In this document: in pieces, positions 18,533 to 28,131 of the stretch
How the letters are laid out: each line of letters opens with the position of its first letter
How positions within the stretch are numbered: the stretch's first letter is position 1
Translations under genes and position numbers: made by a program
Assembly: GCA_900074745.1 (NCBI GenBank)
Contig: LT598469.1
Span: 62,001-126,000, forward strand
Origin: Lachancea mirantina
Lineage: Eukaryota > Ascomycota > Saccharomycetes > Saccharomycetales > Saccharomycetaceae
DNA: 64,000 nt
Direction of reading: 5' to 3'
Notes under the pieces: generated by a model
Database searches by the model: none
Told to the model about the DNA's origin: nothing
What the model saw: the letters and a program-made list of their open reading frames with translations, nothing else

Positions 18533-19456
18533 CTAACACCACTTGGGAAGAGTGGTGCGCAACACGTAGCGGTCAACCTCTGGATCGAGTTCCATTACCA
18601 CGAGCGAGCCGTTGGGCACGTTCGTGAAGGATTCGAACTCCTCGTAGGTAAATCGGAACCATTTCATCAGGAATACACGCAAGTAGATGCCGTGCGTAAC
18701 GAGCACCACCACATCGCATCCTTTGGACTGAGGCTTGGTGTGACGAAAAAGCGTCTCTTGGAAAGTAGCGCATCTGTCGTAGACGTCTGCGGCACTCTCG
18801 CCTTGCGGGAACCGGAAGAAGAAATGACCGTAGTGAGATCTTTTGTTCATCACTTCTCGCATCGCAGACACCTCTTGGAAATTGCCAAAATCTTGTTCTC
18901 GGATCCGGGGCTCGTCTTTCACGCAGTAATGAATGTATTGCTGGGAGCTCTTGATCTGGCGTTCCGTTTTCTGCTGAAACTCTTCGTTCTTGTAAAATCC
19001 GTGTGGGAAATCTTTGAGCGACCAATGGGCCGAGCGTTTGTTCCCAGTGGGCTGGTATGGCTCTGCGAGTCGATAAGAAAGCCCGCAGTTTATCTCGTTG
19101 TACTCGTCGATCACATCCAGCAAAGCACGCAACGTTTCACGAGTACGCCTGTAAGGTGAAGTGTAAAAGGCAATCTTAGTATCGATGTCAGTGTCAAGTC
19201 TCTTGTAGTTCTGTTTGAGGTGTTTAACGTCTTCTGACGTGTGATCATACTTGTCACATAAGGTCTTGACAACTTCGTTATTGTCGACGTTCAATAGGCT
19301 CAGCAGGTGCGCTCCAGCGTGATGTGCCTCCCGCCATCCATTTTCGGTTAGCGGTATCAAATGATTCGGCATGTGTTGATTCACAGTTTTATCCTTGTTG
19401 GAAACACTCTCACCATGTCTCACCAGAATGATTAGTCTCGGTCTATGGCTCCCCAT
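18533..19456 (-). CDS. DET1: Histidine-phosphatase-like protein Det1
   Basis: A 307-residue member of the phosphoglycerate-mutase/acid-phosphatase superfamily. The N-terminal LVRHGESVSN holds the catalytic His. A second motif, VTHGIYLRVF near residue 263, supplies the C-terminal catalytic His, and the RTRETLRAL block supplies a phosphate-binding Arg. The S. cerevisiae member (YDR051C, about 334 residues) affects sterol transport between ER and plasma membrane. Position next to TPI1 is the same as in S. cerevisiae. Confidence 0.92.
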   Translation of the reverse strand: MGSHRPRLIILVRHGESVSNKDKTVNQHMPNHLIPLTENGWREAHHAGAHLLSLLNVDNNEVVKTLCDKYDHTSEDVKHLKQNYKRLDTDIDTKIAFYTSPYRRTRETLRALLDVIDEYNEINCGLSYRLAEPYQPTGNKRSAHWSLKDFPHGFYKNEEFQQKTERQIKSSQQYIHYCVKDEPRIREQDFGNFQEVSAMREVMNKRSHYGHFFFRFPQGESAADVYDRCATFQETLFRHTKPQSKGCDVVVLVTHGIYLRVFLMKWFRFTYEEFESFTNVPNGSLVVMELDPEVDRYVLRTTLPKWC

Positions 19457-19582
19457 TACTCGTATCTGGAGTCAGGTTTTTAGAGGTCCTTAAAGGATTC
19501 AAGTTCTCTTATGTTATTAAAAAAGTCAGGGTTGACTAATTACATACAGATACCGAGAAAACCGAAAGATTTAGGAATAATA

Positions 19583-20172
19583 ATGTCTACTCTTCTAAGT
19601 TTGACCCCAGTTTCCAAGCCTCTAGCTTGTACAGCGTTTCGCGCGGTGCCATGCAGGAGTTCCAGTTGGTTTAGCAAGATTCTGTATCCTTTTACTCAGA
19701 AAGACCGGTCGATCAAAGACTCGTACGGAGCATCGTCTCAAAACGGGAACCAGTGCTTCTTGCCCGTTCGAAGCGGTGATGAATTGAACGAGTTGCTCAT
19801 GTTCAACAACCGGGCCCCACTAATTTTGAATTTCACGGTCAGGGGCAACGACGTTTGCAATAAACTGACAGGTGCTCTTAACAGGATTGTCTTACTGGAA
19901 ACGGATAAAAAGATCAACATTGCAGATGTTGAAACGGACTACTTGGAGACAAGAGATTCCATGCTTCGATTTGGAGTAAGTTTTTATCAGAAAATTTCAG
20001 CAGGGTTCTCGATACTAACATGTGCGAACAGGTGCATCAAATTCCTACTCTTGTCGCTGTCAGGAAGACGTTCCCGGTAGATCACTACTCAGTGCCTAGT
20101 TTGAAGAACAAAGAAATCGATTGGGGACATTTGAAAGCGTGGATTGAAAAAAATGCGGATTCAAAGTGGTGA
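19583..20172 (+). CDS. Thioredoxin-fold protein, probably mitochondrial, one intron
   Basis: Two exons, 19583-19975 and 20032-20172, give 177 residues. The frame runs into a stop soon after 20000 unless the intron is removed; splicing restores a good thioredoxin-like ending. The N-terminal 40 residues have many Ser, Ala and basic residues and no acidic ones, as in a mitochondrial presequence. The fold is suggested by the ILNFTVRGND strand-turn and by VHQIPTLVAVR, which carries the cis-Pro motif. Where the CxxC should be there is RGNDVCNKL, with one Cys only, so a standard redox role is doubtful. An in-frame ATG at 19511 could add 24 residues, but it is only 54 bp from the DET1 start. I know no S. 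cerevisiae homolog. Confidence 0.7.
19976..20031 (+). other. Spliceosomal intron, 56 nt
   Basis: Donor GTAAGT at 19976, branch point TACTAAC at 20013-20019, acceptor ACAG ending at 20031. The intron joins a GGA codon to a GTG codon in phase 0. It is short for a yeast intron, with only 37 nt from donor to branch point. Confidence 0.85.
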
Positions 20173-20937
20173 CTTGCACAGTGGCGCAGTAACGAGTCTT
20201 ATTAGCTTGGTTTTAAATGCCTTTACGAATGTTTATAGTAGTGAATAAGACGGGCATGATAACAGGAGGGCACCATCGGCACACAGCTTCTTCGAAGGAT
20301 GCCCGAACTTGAGAGGTTGACGGAACGTACTCCGATACGAACCTCTACAAAGAACATGTAAAACAGAGTGAAGTACACCGAACAAACGCTGACGCAGTTA
20401 TTGAATGACAAAATTACTCTGGTGTGAAGGGCCTCCGGCCATTAGACAGCACACATCGAAGCTGTCATTTTACATGCCGCCGTCAAAGAAGAAAGGTAAA
20501 CAAAAAGGTAACCCGACAGGTACCCAACGGACACGAAGAGTCTTCCCTCCTCTTCTCCACCTCTTCTCTCTTCTCCGCGCATGCAAAATATGGCTTGAAT
20601 GAGCGCCTGCTTCGATCTCTCATACTGAATATGCACGCTTTTCTTTTTACCGTTAACCTTGCAGCGTTCCATGCATAGATTTCGGCTTCGTCTTTCTTCC
20701 TTCGCGGTGATGCATAAGGCATTTTCCCTGGACAGGTGCACCAAAAAGAAAGAGCAATAAAAAAAAGAACCATGGAAAGGCACTAGAAGACTGAGCGGTG
20801 CCAATCCATTAATGCCTTGAGTCTATGACTCAAAGCGCTATGAATTTCGAAACTTGGTTTCTTTATTAATAAAGACCTCAAAGATCCGTTAAAATTTGAA
20901 CGTTTCGCCAATTGATTCAGCGAGCAACGACAAAAAA
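20173..20937 (+). promoter_or_regulatory. Upstream region of the amino-acid permease gene
   Basis: A 765-bp region without a convincing gene. It contains a CT-rich tract (about 20544-20578) and a perfect Gcn4 site, TGACTCA, at 20826-20832, 106 bp upstream of the permease ATG. Amino-acid permease genes of this family respond to Gcn4 and to the SPS sensor in S. cerevisiae; the site is seen, its use is inferred. Confidence 0.5.
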
Positions 20938-22752
20938 ATGTCGTCGCATGACATTAAAAAAAGCGAATCGGACCTGAACTTCGAGTTCAGTGCCTTTTCG
21001 TCGGACAACGCTTCGAATGAAAAAAAGCAAAATCAAAATCAAAACTCTTTGGAATCGAAATTTGGGTCTCAAAGTCGGGCGACTGGTGCTTGGAGGAATT
21101 TCTGCGATAGCTTCAAGAGAGCCGAATGCGACGTAGTAACAGAGGAATTGGAATCCGGAGTTACGGTCCATGAGCTCGAGAAGTCTCATCTGAAGCAGAC
21201 CCTGAAACCCAGGCACGTCTCACTCATGTCGTTGGGTACTGGTATTGGCACTGGGCTTTTGGTTGCGAACGGGAAGAGTTTGCATTTTGGGGGTCCCGGA
21301 GGGCTTCTCATAGGGTACACTTTGGTGTCAATTGTGACATACGCGATGATGGAAGCCGCGGGCGAGATGGCAGTCGCGTATCCCCGATTGCCGGGCAATT
21401 ATAACGCCTATTCTGCCATTTTCATCACGCCTGCATTCGCCTTTGCAACGACATATTTGTCTCTTTTGCAATGGCTAACCGTTCTGCCGCTTGAATTGAT
21501 CACTGCAACATTAACAATCAAATACTGGACTGACACAATCAACCCAGACGTTTTCGTGGCCATTTTCTATGTTTTTGTCTTGTCAATTCACTTTTTCGGA
21601 GCCCGCGGTTATGGTGAGACTGAGTTTATCTTCAATTTGTGTAAGGTGCTCATGATTGCTGGATTCGTGATATTGGCCATCATCATCAATTGTGGTGGTG
21701 CCGGTAACGATGGGTACATCGGAGGCAAATATTGGCACACACCGGGAGCTTTTAGCGGGACCAATGCTGCTTCTAGGTTCAAGGGAGTTGCATACGTACT
21801 AGTCACAGGGTACTTCTCTTACGGAGGCACGGAACTGTTTGCTTTGACCGTCAGCGAACAAGCGAACCCAAAGCGGGCTGTCCCATCGGCTACAAAGAAA
21901 TGTCTTTACCGTATTTTGTTGATCTACATGCTCACAATGGTCTTGATCGGTTTTTTGGTACCTTACAACAGCGATGAACTAATGGGATCTGGCGGATCTT
22001 CTGCCTCGCACGCGTCTCCGTATGTTTTGGCTGCGTCGCTCCACGGTGTCAAAGTGGTTCCACACATTATAAATGCTGTAATTCTAGTCTCGGTCATCTC
22101 GGTGGCCAACTCGGCTGTGTATTCATCCAGCAGACTAATGCATTCTCTCGGAGGGCAAGGTTTCGCACCCAAAATTTTCTTCTACGTCGATCGTGCAGGC
22201 AGACCGCTGGTTGCTTTGATCGCTTGCTCTTTTTTTGGTCTCATTGCATTTGTTGCCGCTTCAAACCAAGAAGAACAAGCATTTACATGGTTAGCGGCGA
22301 TCGCAGGGTTGAGTGAAATTTTCACTTGGTCCTCGATCTTCATCAGCCATATCAGATTCAGACTCGCCATGAAACATCAAAATCGTTCTATGGGCGAGCT
22401 GGGATACAAAGCCAACACTGGGTTTTGGGGGTCAGTTTATGGGCTTGCCTTCAACGTGATTGTATTGATCGCGCAATTCTGGGTGGCCATTGCTCCCATA
22501 GACAACGACGGCAAACTCAGTGCGCTTTCATTTTTCGAGAACTACCTCGGATGCCCGATCTGGCTAGCGTTCTATTTCGGGTACAAGATCTGGAAAAGAG
22601 AAAAACGGATGGCAAATCCTCTGGACAGCATCGACCTCGATAAATATCGCGAAATTTACGACGAAACTCTAATGAAACAGGAAGCCGCTGCACATGAAGC
22701 TCAAATCCGTAATGCAGGCTGGCATAAAAGAATTTCTGCATTCTGGTGCTAA
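20938..22752 (+). CDS. Amino-acid permease, TAT1/BAP2/BAP3 type
   Basis: A 604-residue plasma-membrane amino-acid/proton symporter of the yeast AAT family. A hydrophilic Ser- and Lys-rich N-terminus (about 90 residues) leads into [21 protein letters not shown], the conserved start of TM1. Twelve hydrophobic segments follow, with [14 protein letters not shown] between TM5 and TM6 and [17 protein letters not shown] later. The protein ends FWC, a Cys-terminated tail that is palmitoylated in relatives. I start at the first real ATG (20938). Gene order places it where BAP2/TAT1 (YBR068C/YBR069C) and BAP3 (YDR046C) lie, so it probably represents their single ancestor; branched-chain and aromatic amino acids are likely substrates. 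Confidence 0.85.
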   Translation: MSSHDIKKSESDLNFEFSAFSSDNASNEKKQNQNQNSLESKFGSQSRATGAWRNFCDSFKRAECDVVTEELESGVTVHELEKSHLKQTLKPRHVSLMSLGTGIGTGLLVANGKSLHFGGPGGLLIGYTLVSIVTYAMMEAAGEMAVAYPRLPGNYNAYSAIFITPAFAFATTYLSLLQWLTVLPLELITATLTIKYWTDTINPDVFVAIFYVFVLSIHFFGARGYGETEFIFNLCKVLMIAGFVILAIIINCGGAGNDGYIGGKYWHTPGAFSGTNAASRFKGVAYVLVTGYFSYGGTELFALTVSEQANPKRAVPSATKKCLYRILLIYMLTMVLIGFLVPYNSDELMGSGGSSASHASPYVLAASLHGVKVVPHIINAVILVSVISVANSAVYSSSRLMHSLGGQGFAPKIFFYVDRAGRPLVALIACSFFGLIAFVAASNQEEQAFTWLAAIAGLSEIFTWSSIFISHIRFRLAMKHQNRSMGELGYKANTGFWGSVYGLAFNVIVLIAQFWVAIAPIDNDGKLSALSFFENYLGCPIWLAFYFGYKIWKREKRMANPLDSIDLDKYREIYDETLMKQEAAAHEAQIRNAGWHKRISAFWC

Positions 22753-23113
22753 AATGTCCAAAAGTTGATGTTTTTTCGAGCCCACTCTTTACCCTTAAAC
22801 GACGTTAATGAAAATCATCATTTTAAATAAAACCTTAATGTCTTAATCAATTTTACTATTCTATTGATACCAAAGCCGATTCTACTGATGCCATATATAT
22901 GAGTCACCTTGAAGACTATACTGTACTATATTTATAGTGTTAATCACTTTGACCAAGACAGACAGTTTGATGGTGATATAGAAGATAATGAAAAAATTTT
23001 TAAGAAATTAGATGAACTTAGAGTCATTGGAAGAATAGTTAAATAGTGGAGAAGAAATCAGCCAATTAAAGCGTTTCGAGCGTTAGTGGACCTTTGAATT
23101 TCATATAATCAAG
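22753..23113 (+). promoter_or_regulatory. KRS1 upstream region with Gcn4 site
   Basis: A 361-bp AT-rich spacer. TGAGTCA at 22900-22906 is a perfect Gcn4 site, 208 bp upstream of the KRS1 ATG. It could couple lysyl-tRNA synthetase to amino-acid starvation. No other gene or RNA is evident. Confidence 0.5.
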
Positions 23114-24883
23114 ATGTCAAGTGAAGAAACTGCTAAAGCTGTTACGGAAGGTGTTGCCAACCTCCACCTGGACGACGTTACCGGTGAAATGGTGTCTAAA
23201 TCTGAATTAAAGAAACGTATTAAACAGAGACAGACGGAAGCCAAAAAGGCTGCTAAGAAAGCCACTACGCAACCAAAGCCCCAATCTAAGAAGAAAGATG
23301 ACGCCTTTGCCGATTTGGACCCTTCGCAATATTTTGAAGCCAGATCTCGTCAAATTAACGAACTGAGAAAAACGCTATCTCCAAATCCATATCCTCACAA
23401 GTTTAACGTTTCAATTACTCTGGCCGATTTCTTGAAGAAGTACGCTCATTTGAAGAGAGGTGAGACGCTTCCAAACGAAAAAGTCTCTATTGCCGGGAGG
23501 GTTCACGCCAAGAGAGAATCTGGTTCTAAGCTGAAATTCTTCGTTTTGCACGGTGACGGTGTCGATGTTCAAGTCATGGCGCAATTGCAAGACTACCACT
23601 CTGAGGAGGCCTACGAACGTGACCACGATTTGATCAAAAGAGGTGATATCATTGGTGTCGAAGGTTACGTCGGAAGAACGCAACCAAAGAAGGGTGGTGA
23701 AGGTGAGATCTCTGTTTTCGTCTCGCGCGTCCAATTGCTGACTCCATGTTTGCACATCTTGCCAGCGGACCACTTCGGTTTTAAGGATCAGGAAACCAGA
23801 TACAGAAAGCGTTATCTAGATTTGATCATGAACAAAGATGCCAGACCTCGTTTCATTACGCGTTCCAAGATTATCTCACACATCAGGCAGTTTCTCGACC
23901 AGAGAGATTTCATTGAGGTTGAGACTCCAATGATGAACGTGATCGCCGGTGGTGCCACTGCCAAGCCTTTTGTTACTCACCACAATGACTTGAACATGGA
24001 CATGTACATGAGAATTGCTCCTGAATTGTTTTTGAAAGAGCTGGTCGTCGGTGGCTTGAACAGAGTTTATGAAATTGGCAGACAATTCAGAAACGAAGGT
24101 ATTGATATGACTCACAACCCTGAATTCACCACTTGTGAGTTTTACCAAGCCTATGCCGACGTTTACGATTTGATGGATATGACCGAGGAATTATTCTCTG
24201 AAATGGTCAAGGCGATTACGGGATCTTACACCATCAAGTACCACCCTGACCCTCATGACCCATCCAAGGAGATGGAGTTGAACTTTGCCAGACCCTGGAA
24301 GAGAATCAACATGATCGAGGAACTAGAAAAGAGACATAACATCAAGTTCCCACCAGGCGACGAACTACACACCTCTGAGACAGGTGAGTTTTTGAAGAAT
24401 TTGTTGGCCAAAGCTAACTTGGAATGCTCTCCCCCTTTAACAAACGCGCGGATGCTAGACAAGCTTGTCGGTGACTTGGAAGACAGTTGCATCAACCCAA
24501 CCTTCATTTTCGGTCACCCACAAATGATGTCCCCATTGGCCAAATACTCCAGAGACATGCCTGGTCTTTGTGAACGTTTCGAAGTTTTCGTCGCTACTAA
24601 GGAAATTTGCAACGCTTACACGGAATTGAACGATCCATTCGACCAAAGAGCTCGTTTCGAGGAGCAAGCCAGGCAAAAGGACCAAGGTGACGACGAAGCT
24701 CAAATGATTGATGAGACATTCTGCAACGCCCTCGAGTATGGTCTTCCTCCAACTGGTGGCTGGGGCTGCGGTATTGATAGATTAGCCATGTTCCTAACAG
24801 ATTCTAACACCATCAGAGAAGTGCTCTTGTTCCCAACTTTGAAGCCTGATGTCCAAAAGGAAGTCGAGGAACCAAAGGCCTGA
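23114..24883 (+). CDS. KRS1: Cytosolic lysyl-tRNA synthetase
   Basis: A 589-residue class IIb synthetase that charges tRNA-Lys. A Lys-rich N-terminal extension (about residues 30-65, [20 protein letters not shown]) is typical of the eukaryotic cytosolic enzyme. The OB-fold anticodon domain follows (about 125-235, [18 protein letters not shown]). The catalytic core has motif 2 ([19 protein letters not shown] at about 326-344) and motif 3 ([12 protein letters not shown] near 553). Length equals the S. cerevisiae enzyme within two residues. Codon use is strongly biased, as expected for a highly expressed gene. Matches YDR037W; convergent with TRM7. Confidence 0.98.
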   Translation: MSSEETAKAVTEGVANLHLDDVTGEMVSKSELKKRIKQRQTEAKKAAKKATTQPKPQSKKKDDAFADLDPSQYFEARSRQINELRKTLSPNPYPHKFNVSITLADFLKKYAHLKRGETLPNEKVSIAGRVHAKRESGSKLKFFVLHGDGVDVQVMAQLQDYHSEEAYERDHDLIKRGDIIGVEGYVGRTQPKKGGEGEISVFVSRVQLLTPCLHILPADHFGFKDQETRYRKRYLDLIMNKDARPRFITRSKIISHIRQFLDQRDFIEVETPMMNVIAGGATAKPFVTHHNDLNMDMYMRIAPELFLKELVVGGLNRVYEIGRQFRNEGIDMTHNPEFTTCEFYQAYADVYDLMDMTEELFSEMVKAITGSYTIKYHPDPHDPSKEMELNFARPWKRINMIEELEKRHNIKFPPGDELHTSETGEFLKNLLAKANLECSPPLTNARMLDKLVGDLEDSCINPTFIFGHPQMMSPLAKYSRDMPGLCERFEVFVATKEICNAYTELNDPFDQRARFEEQARQKDQGDDEAQMIDETFCNALEYGLPPTGGWGCGIDRLAMFLTDSNTIREVLLFPTLKPDVQKEVEEPKA

Positions 24884-25001
24884 ATTCCGTCAGCTGTTGC
24901 AGTCATATCATATATTTGATATATAGATACTGGTGAATGCGGACCCAAACCGCTTAGCAACTGAGTTAATACTACTGTTCTGTCTCTTAGTAGGAAATCT
25001 T

Positions 25002-25913
25002 CTAAGTTCTTGCCAGTTTTCCTTGTCGCTTTAGCTCTAAGGCACGCTTGTAGGGAGGGTTCGTGGGCGGCTGTACTGGATCCAAAGCAGGTTTATTGCT
25101 GGGAACATCGTGGTAAGTGGCATCGGAGTCGAAGCTATCGAGTCCGCCGCAAGATATGAATTCTGCGATGCTCCTAGGCTCCTCAGAATAACCTGCTAAC
25201 TTATCTTCGAGACTAAGTCTTCCGATACCGCAACCTTCGAAAAAAGTTTCAACAGACGTATTAACGTCAAGTTTTGGCACCCAATGTTTAGGTGGTTTGT
25301 AGCCGATGCACACGATAAAACTTTCTAGAGATGTGCCCCGAGAAGAACGGGGCTTCGCACATACTACACGCTCAAACAGAAATCCGAGCTGTGAATATAG
25401 CATATCGATGTCGCGGCCGCGGAAAATTTTGGCAACGAAAACACCGCCTTCGCGAAGTAAACATGTCGTCAATTGCAAAGCGCTCAGAATCAATTGTTGC
25501 TGCACGTATTCATCTAGGTCATGCAAGCCCGTTACATCCGGAGCACCGTCACTGCACACAAAATCTGCCTTTTGGCCCTCAAAAAGTTCCATGATCTTGT
25601 TTAATGTCTTTGGGTGCGTAATATCTGCCTGCAAAGTCGTCACATTATCTATAGGGAACATGGGTTGCAGATCCACTGCCACAATTTTTTTCTCAGAGTT
25701 TTCGACGCTATCTGCATCCTCAAAAAGTCGCTTGGATAGCACTTGGGACCATGATCCCGGTGCTGCACACAAGTCAACAACTCTTGTTACTCCATCTAAA
25801 AATTGGAATTCTTTGTCTAATTGTAGGAGTTTGAACGCGGACCGGGCTCGGTAACCAAGTTCCTTAGCCTTTCGATAGTACAGATCTCGCTTATCTTTGC
25901 TACTTTTTCCCAT
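25002..25913 (-). CDS. TRM7: tRNA 2'-O-ribose methyltransferase Trm7
   Basis: A 303-residue cytosolic RrmJ/FtsJ-family enzyme that methylates the 2'-OH of positions 32 and 34 in the anticodon loop of tRNA-Phe, -Trp and -Leu, with Trm732 and Rtt10/Trm734. The SAM-binding motif [13 protein letters not shown] is at about 45-57. The K-D-K-E catalytic set is visible: Lys in SAFKLLQLD, Asp in SDGAPDVTG, Lys in FVAKIFRG and Glu in SLESFIVC. Length fits (310 in S. cerevisiae). It has a perfect PAC box upstream. Matches YBR061C. Confidence 0.96.
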   Translation of the reverse strand: MGKSSKDKRDLYYRKAKELGYRARSAFKLLQLDKEFQFLDGVTRVVDLCAAPGSWSQVLSKRLFEDADSVENSEKKIVAVDLQPMFPIDNVTTLQADITHPKTLNKIMELFEGQKADFVCSDGAPDVTGLHDLDEYVQQQLILSALQLTTCLLREGGVFVAKIFRGRDIDMLYSQLGFLFERVVCAKPRSSRGTSLESFIVCIGYKPPKHWVPKLDVNTSVETFFEGCGIGRLSLEDKLAGYSEEPRSIAEFISCGGLDSFDSDATYHDVPSNKPALDPVQPPTNPPYKRALELKRQGKLART

Positions 25914-26466
25914 TTCTAGCTTACTTATGGTATTGTTCGTGGCTCTATAATATAGTACAGTTATGCGATGAGCTACGATTCAAGATCTCAAATTTTCCAT
26001 TTTGTCAAAATGACACTCCATAAATCCATGATGAAAGTACTTAAACATAGCGCTTAAAGGACCCAAGATGGATGAAATTGGCAACAATTTGTATAAACTC
26101 CGATTTTGATTCATCACCCCAGAATTTTGGGATTTAAATAATTCCAAGTTTTCGATTTTTTAAACTTCTGATCCTAATAAAATCATGGTATTAAGTTGCT
26201 CGAAATTGCTGAGAAACCCTTGAAGCTGACGAACATCTTAGCAAGGCCACATTTTCACCAGAATTTTGTCCCAAGAGCTATGATCGTCTACTAAGGCTTA
26301 TCCTACTGGTGTTCAGCCATGTGATGATAATAGCGAAAGTCAATGGTTAAATTTTTTAAAAATTTACCAACTGTAACTAGTGCTAAAGAAGGTCTGAAAA
26401 GAAGCATTCTGGGAACGTGAGGGCCAACCTAGGGTCCTGAAATCATCTGGAATCAAGTTTCACAAG
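25914..26466. promoter_or_regulatory. Divergent TRM7/RSM10 promoter with PAC box
   Basis: A 553-bp AT-rich region. GCGATGAGCT at 25965-25974 is a perfect PAC box, 52 bp upstream of the TRM7 ATG, followed within 20 bp by TCAAATTTTCC, which is close to the RRPE element. These two elements mark ribosome- and tRNA-biogenesis genes in yeasts. The rest holds nothing I can assign. Confidence 0.55.
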
Positions 26467-27090
26467 ATGTTCAAGAGATTAGGTCTTTTTAGTGAGCGAA
26501 ATTTCGTTAGATTCAGCTCTTCTGAGGCTAAAAACCTGTCCAAAACTTCAGCAGCCTCTAAACCTGAAGATGCGTTGCCCATTAACGTGACAGCGATTTA
26601 TCACGCACCACTGAAAATACCTATCAAGCATGGAGATCTTATCGCAGATTTGCAATTGCGATCCTACGATAACGAGAACCTAGATTTTTTTTCAGATTTC
26701 ATCTTGAGAGCAGGATTTTACCTTGGAATGCCAATGACGGGCCCCAAACCTTTACCCACAAGACGAGAGAGGTGGACTGTGATACGGTCGCCATTTGCAC
26801 AGGCGAAGTCGAAAGAAAATTTCGAAAGGCACACTCACAAGCGTTTGATTCGCGTGTGGGATACGAACCCTGAGGTCGTGGAACTTTGGCTCAGTTATAT
26901 TACAAAACATGCTATTCCAGGTGTCGGTATGAAGTGCAACTTGTTTCAAAAAGAGGGTATTCGGTTGTGTCAGGATATCAAACCTAGTGGGTTATTGAGC
27001 AAACCTTCCGAGTCACTTTCCGTCGATGAAGCTGTGGGGCAAAAAGTGCTAGAACTTCTCGACGACGAGGCGTTCAGGAAGCATTTGTGA
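26467..27090 (+). CDS. RSM10: Mitochondrial ribosomal protein S10
   Basis: A 207-residue protein of the mitochondrial small ribosomal subunit (203 in S. cerevisiae). The N-terminal 35 residues are basic and Ser-rich, fitting a mitochondrial presequence. The uS10 domain spans about 50-165, with [20 protein letters not shown] and [15 protein letters not shown], the strongest S10 signature. A C-terminal extension of about 40 residues is yeast-specific. Matches YDR041W. Its stop is 74 bp from the stop of the convergent RING gene. Confidence 0.95.
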   Translation: MFKRLGLFSERNFVRFSSSEAKNLSKTSAASKPEDALPINVTAIYHAPLKIPIKHGDLIADLQLRSYDNENLDFFSDFILRAGFYLGMPMTGPKPLPTRRERWTVIRSPFAQAKSKENFERHTHKRLIRVWDTNPEVVELWLSYITKHAIPGVGMKCNLFQKEGIRLCQDIKPSGLLSKPSESLSVDEAVGQKVLELLDDEAFRKHL

Positions 27091-27164
27091 TTTTCAGTAA
27101 GGATTTTTACTCATTTCCCGCCTTGTATATATACGGTATAAATTCAAAACTAAAACGCCCACTC

Positions 27165-27706
27165 TTAGCCATACATACCCCAGTCTTCCTCGAGCTCTAC
27201 CTGAGTAATATCTATCTCTTGTCTGTGAGCTATCACGTCATCCCGGCATAGTGGGCATGTCGTGCTTTTCGATAACCATACGGCTAAGCACTCAAAATCA
27301 AACCTGTGACTACAGTGTGGAAGAAAAACCACTAGCGGATAGTTGTCGTCACGATAATTACAACAACAGATGCTACAAGATTCCTCTGGTTTTAATTTCT
27401 CTTTGGGAACCCTCGGTAATGATTCAATATAATATTCAGGACATCCTTTTTCGGGTCCGTTCAACAACTCTTCCTGTAGTGCTTGTGGCATCATCTGAGA
27501 CAGCAGTTCTAACAAATTTCCTGAGTCTCCACCCTCTTGAAAAGCCTCTCGAAAGTGATCTCTGATAGTGTTTCTCGAGGCATTATTCGCCGAGGTATTG
27601 TGTTCCTCTAAAAGCATTGAGCTCAATTGTTAGAATACTAGAAACTTCAACTACGTAGCCTATGCAAGGTCTATCGAACGTTATACTTACCTTCATAGGT
27701 CGACAT
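27165..27706 (-). CDS. RING-finger protein, YBR062C type, one intron
   Basis: Two exons, 27691-27706 (16 nt) and 27165-27607, give 152 residues starting MSTYEEEHNTSA, which agrees with the S. cerevisiae YBR062C beginning as I recall it. That gene is also spliced. The RING domain is at about residues 80-125: CSICCCNY, then PHCSHRFDFECLAVWL and CPLC. The position normally held by the second His of a RING-H2 is Asp (HRFDFEC), a substitution known to bind zinc in Rbx1-type RINGs. Probably an E3 ubiquitin ligase; its substrates are unknown to me. Without the intron the frame has only a poorly placed internal ATG. Confidence 0.9.
27608..27690 (-). other. Spliceosomal intron of the YBR062C homolog, 83 nt
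   Basis: On the minus strand: donor GTAAGT starting at 27690, branch point TTCTAAC at 27629-27635 and acceptor TTTTAG ending at 27608. The intron interrupts the sixth codon in phase 1 (G|AG). An earlier AG after the branch point (ATTGAG) would break the frame. Confidence 0.85.
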
Positions 27707-28131
27707 GGATATCGGTCGCTTATCAATTAGAGAAGTTCTTGAGATCTACAAGCGATGTACTTACTATTGATATACTGTAATCCGTACGACCTGATTAATT
27801 CAACGGGCCTCGAAGGCCGACTCAAAGTCGGAACGACTCGACATTGGTCTCAATGGCTCACCTCCAGTGGGCATGAGGAAGCAAGCAGCCTGCTGAATTT
27901 TGCCTTGTTTTGTAATCGATTTGTTTCTCGATTTAAGTAAATTGTCATTGAGTTCAGACACCTTGATAATGCCAGCTGGTCTTCGATCCTTCGTCTTCGA
28001 CCATTCCCGGGCATGAAATCGTCATCAAATTTGTCCCATTATTTATAGTAAATGATTGTCATCTTGAGTTCATATTCTGTAACTAAAATAACACAGATAA
28101 TCCATTTAATTCTGACCCTCTTGATAAATGA
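27707..28131. other. Intergenic region with two abutting hairpins
   Basis: A 425-bp region upstream of the RING gene and downstream of ECM2. GGCCT-CGA-AGGCC (27806-27818) and CCGACT-CAA-AGTCGG (27817-27831) are two perfect inverted repeats that share two bases. They are GC-rich in an otherwise AT-rich stretch. They could be a structured RNA, a terminator-like structure or paired protein sites; I cannot assign them. Confidence 0.5.

Noticed and set aside
26319-26400. GTGATGA and CTGA boxes about 75 nt apart, like a C/D snoRNA
   Set aside because: No terminal stem beside the boxes and no convincing guide next to the D box.
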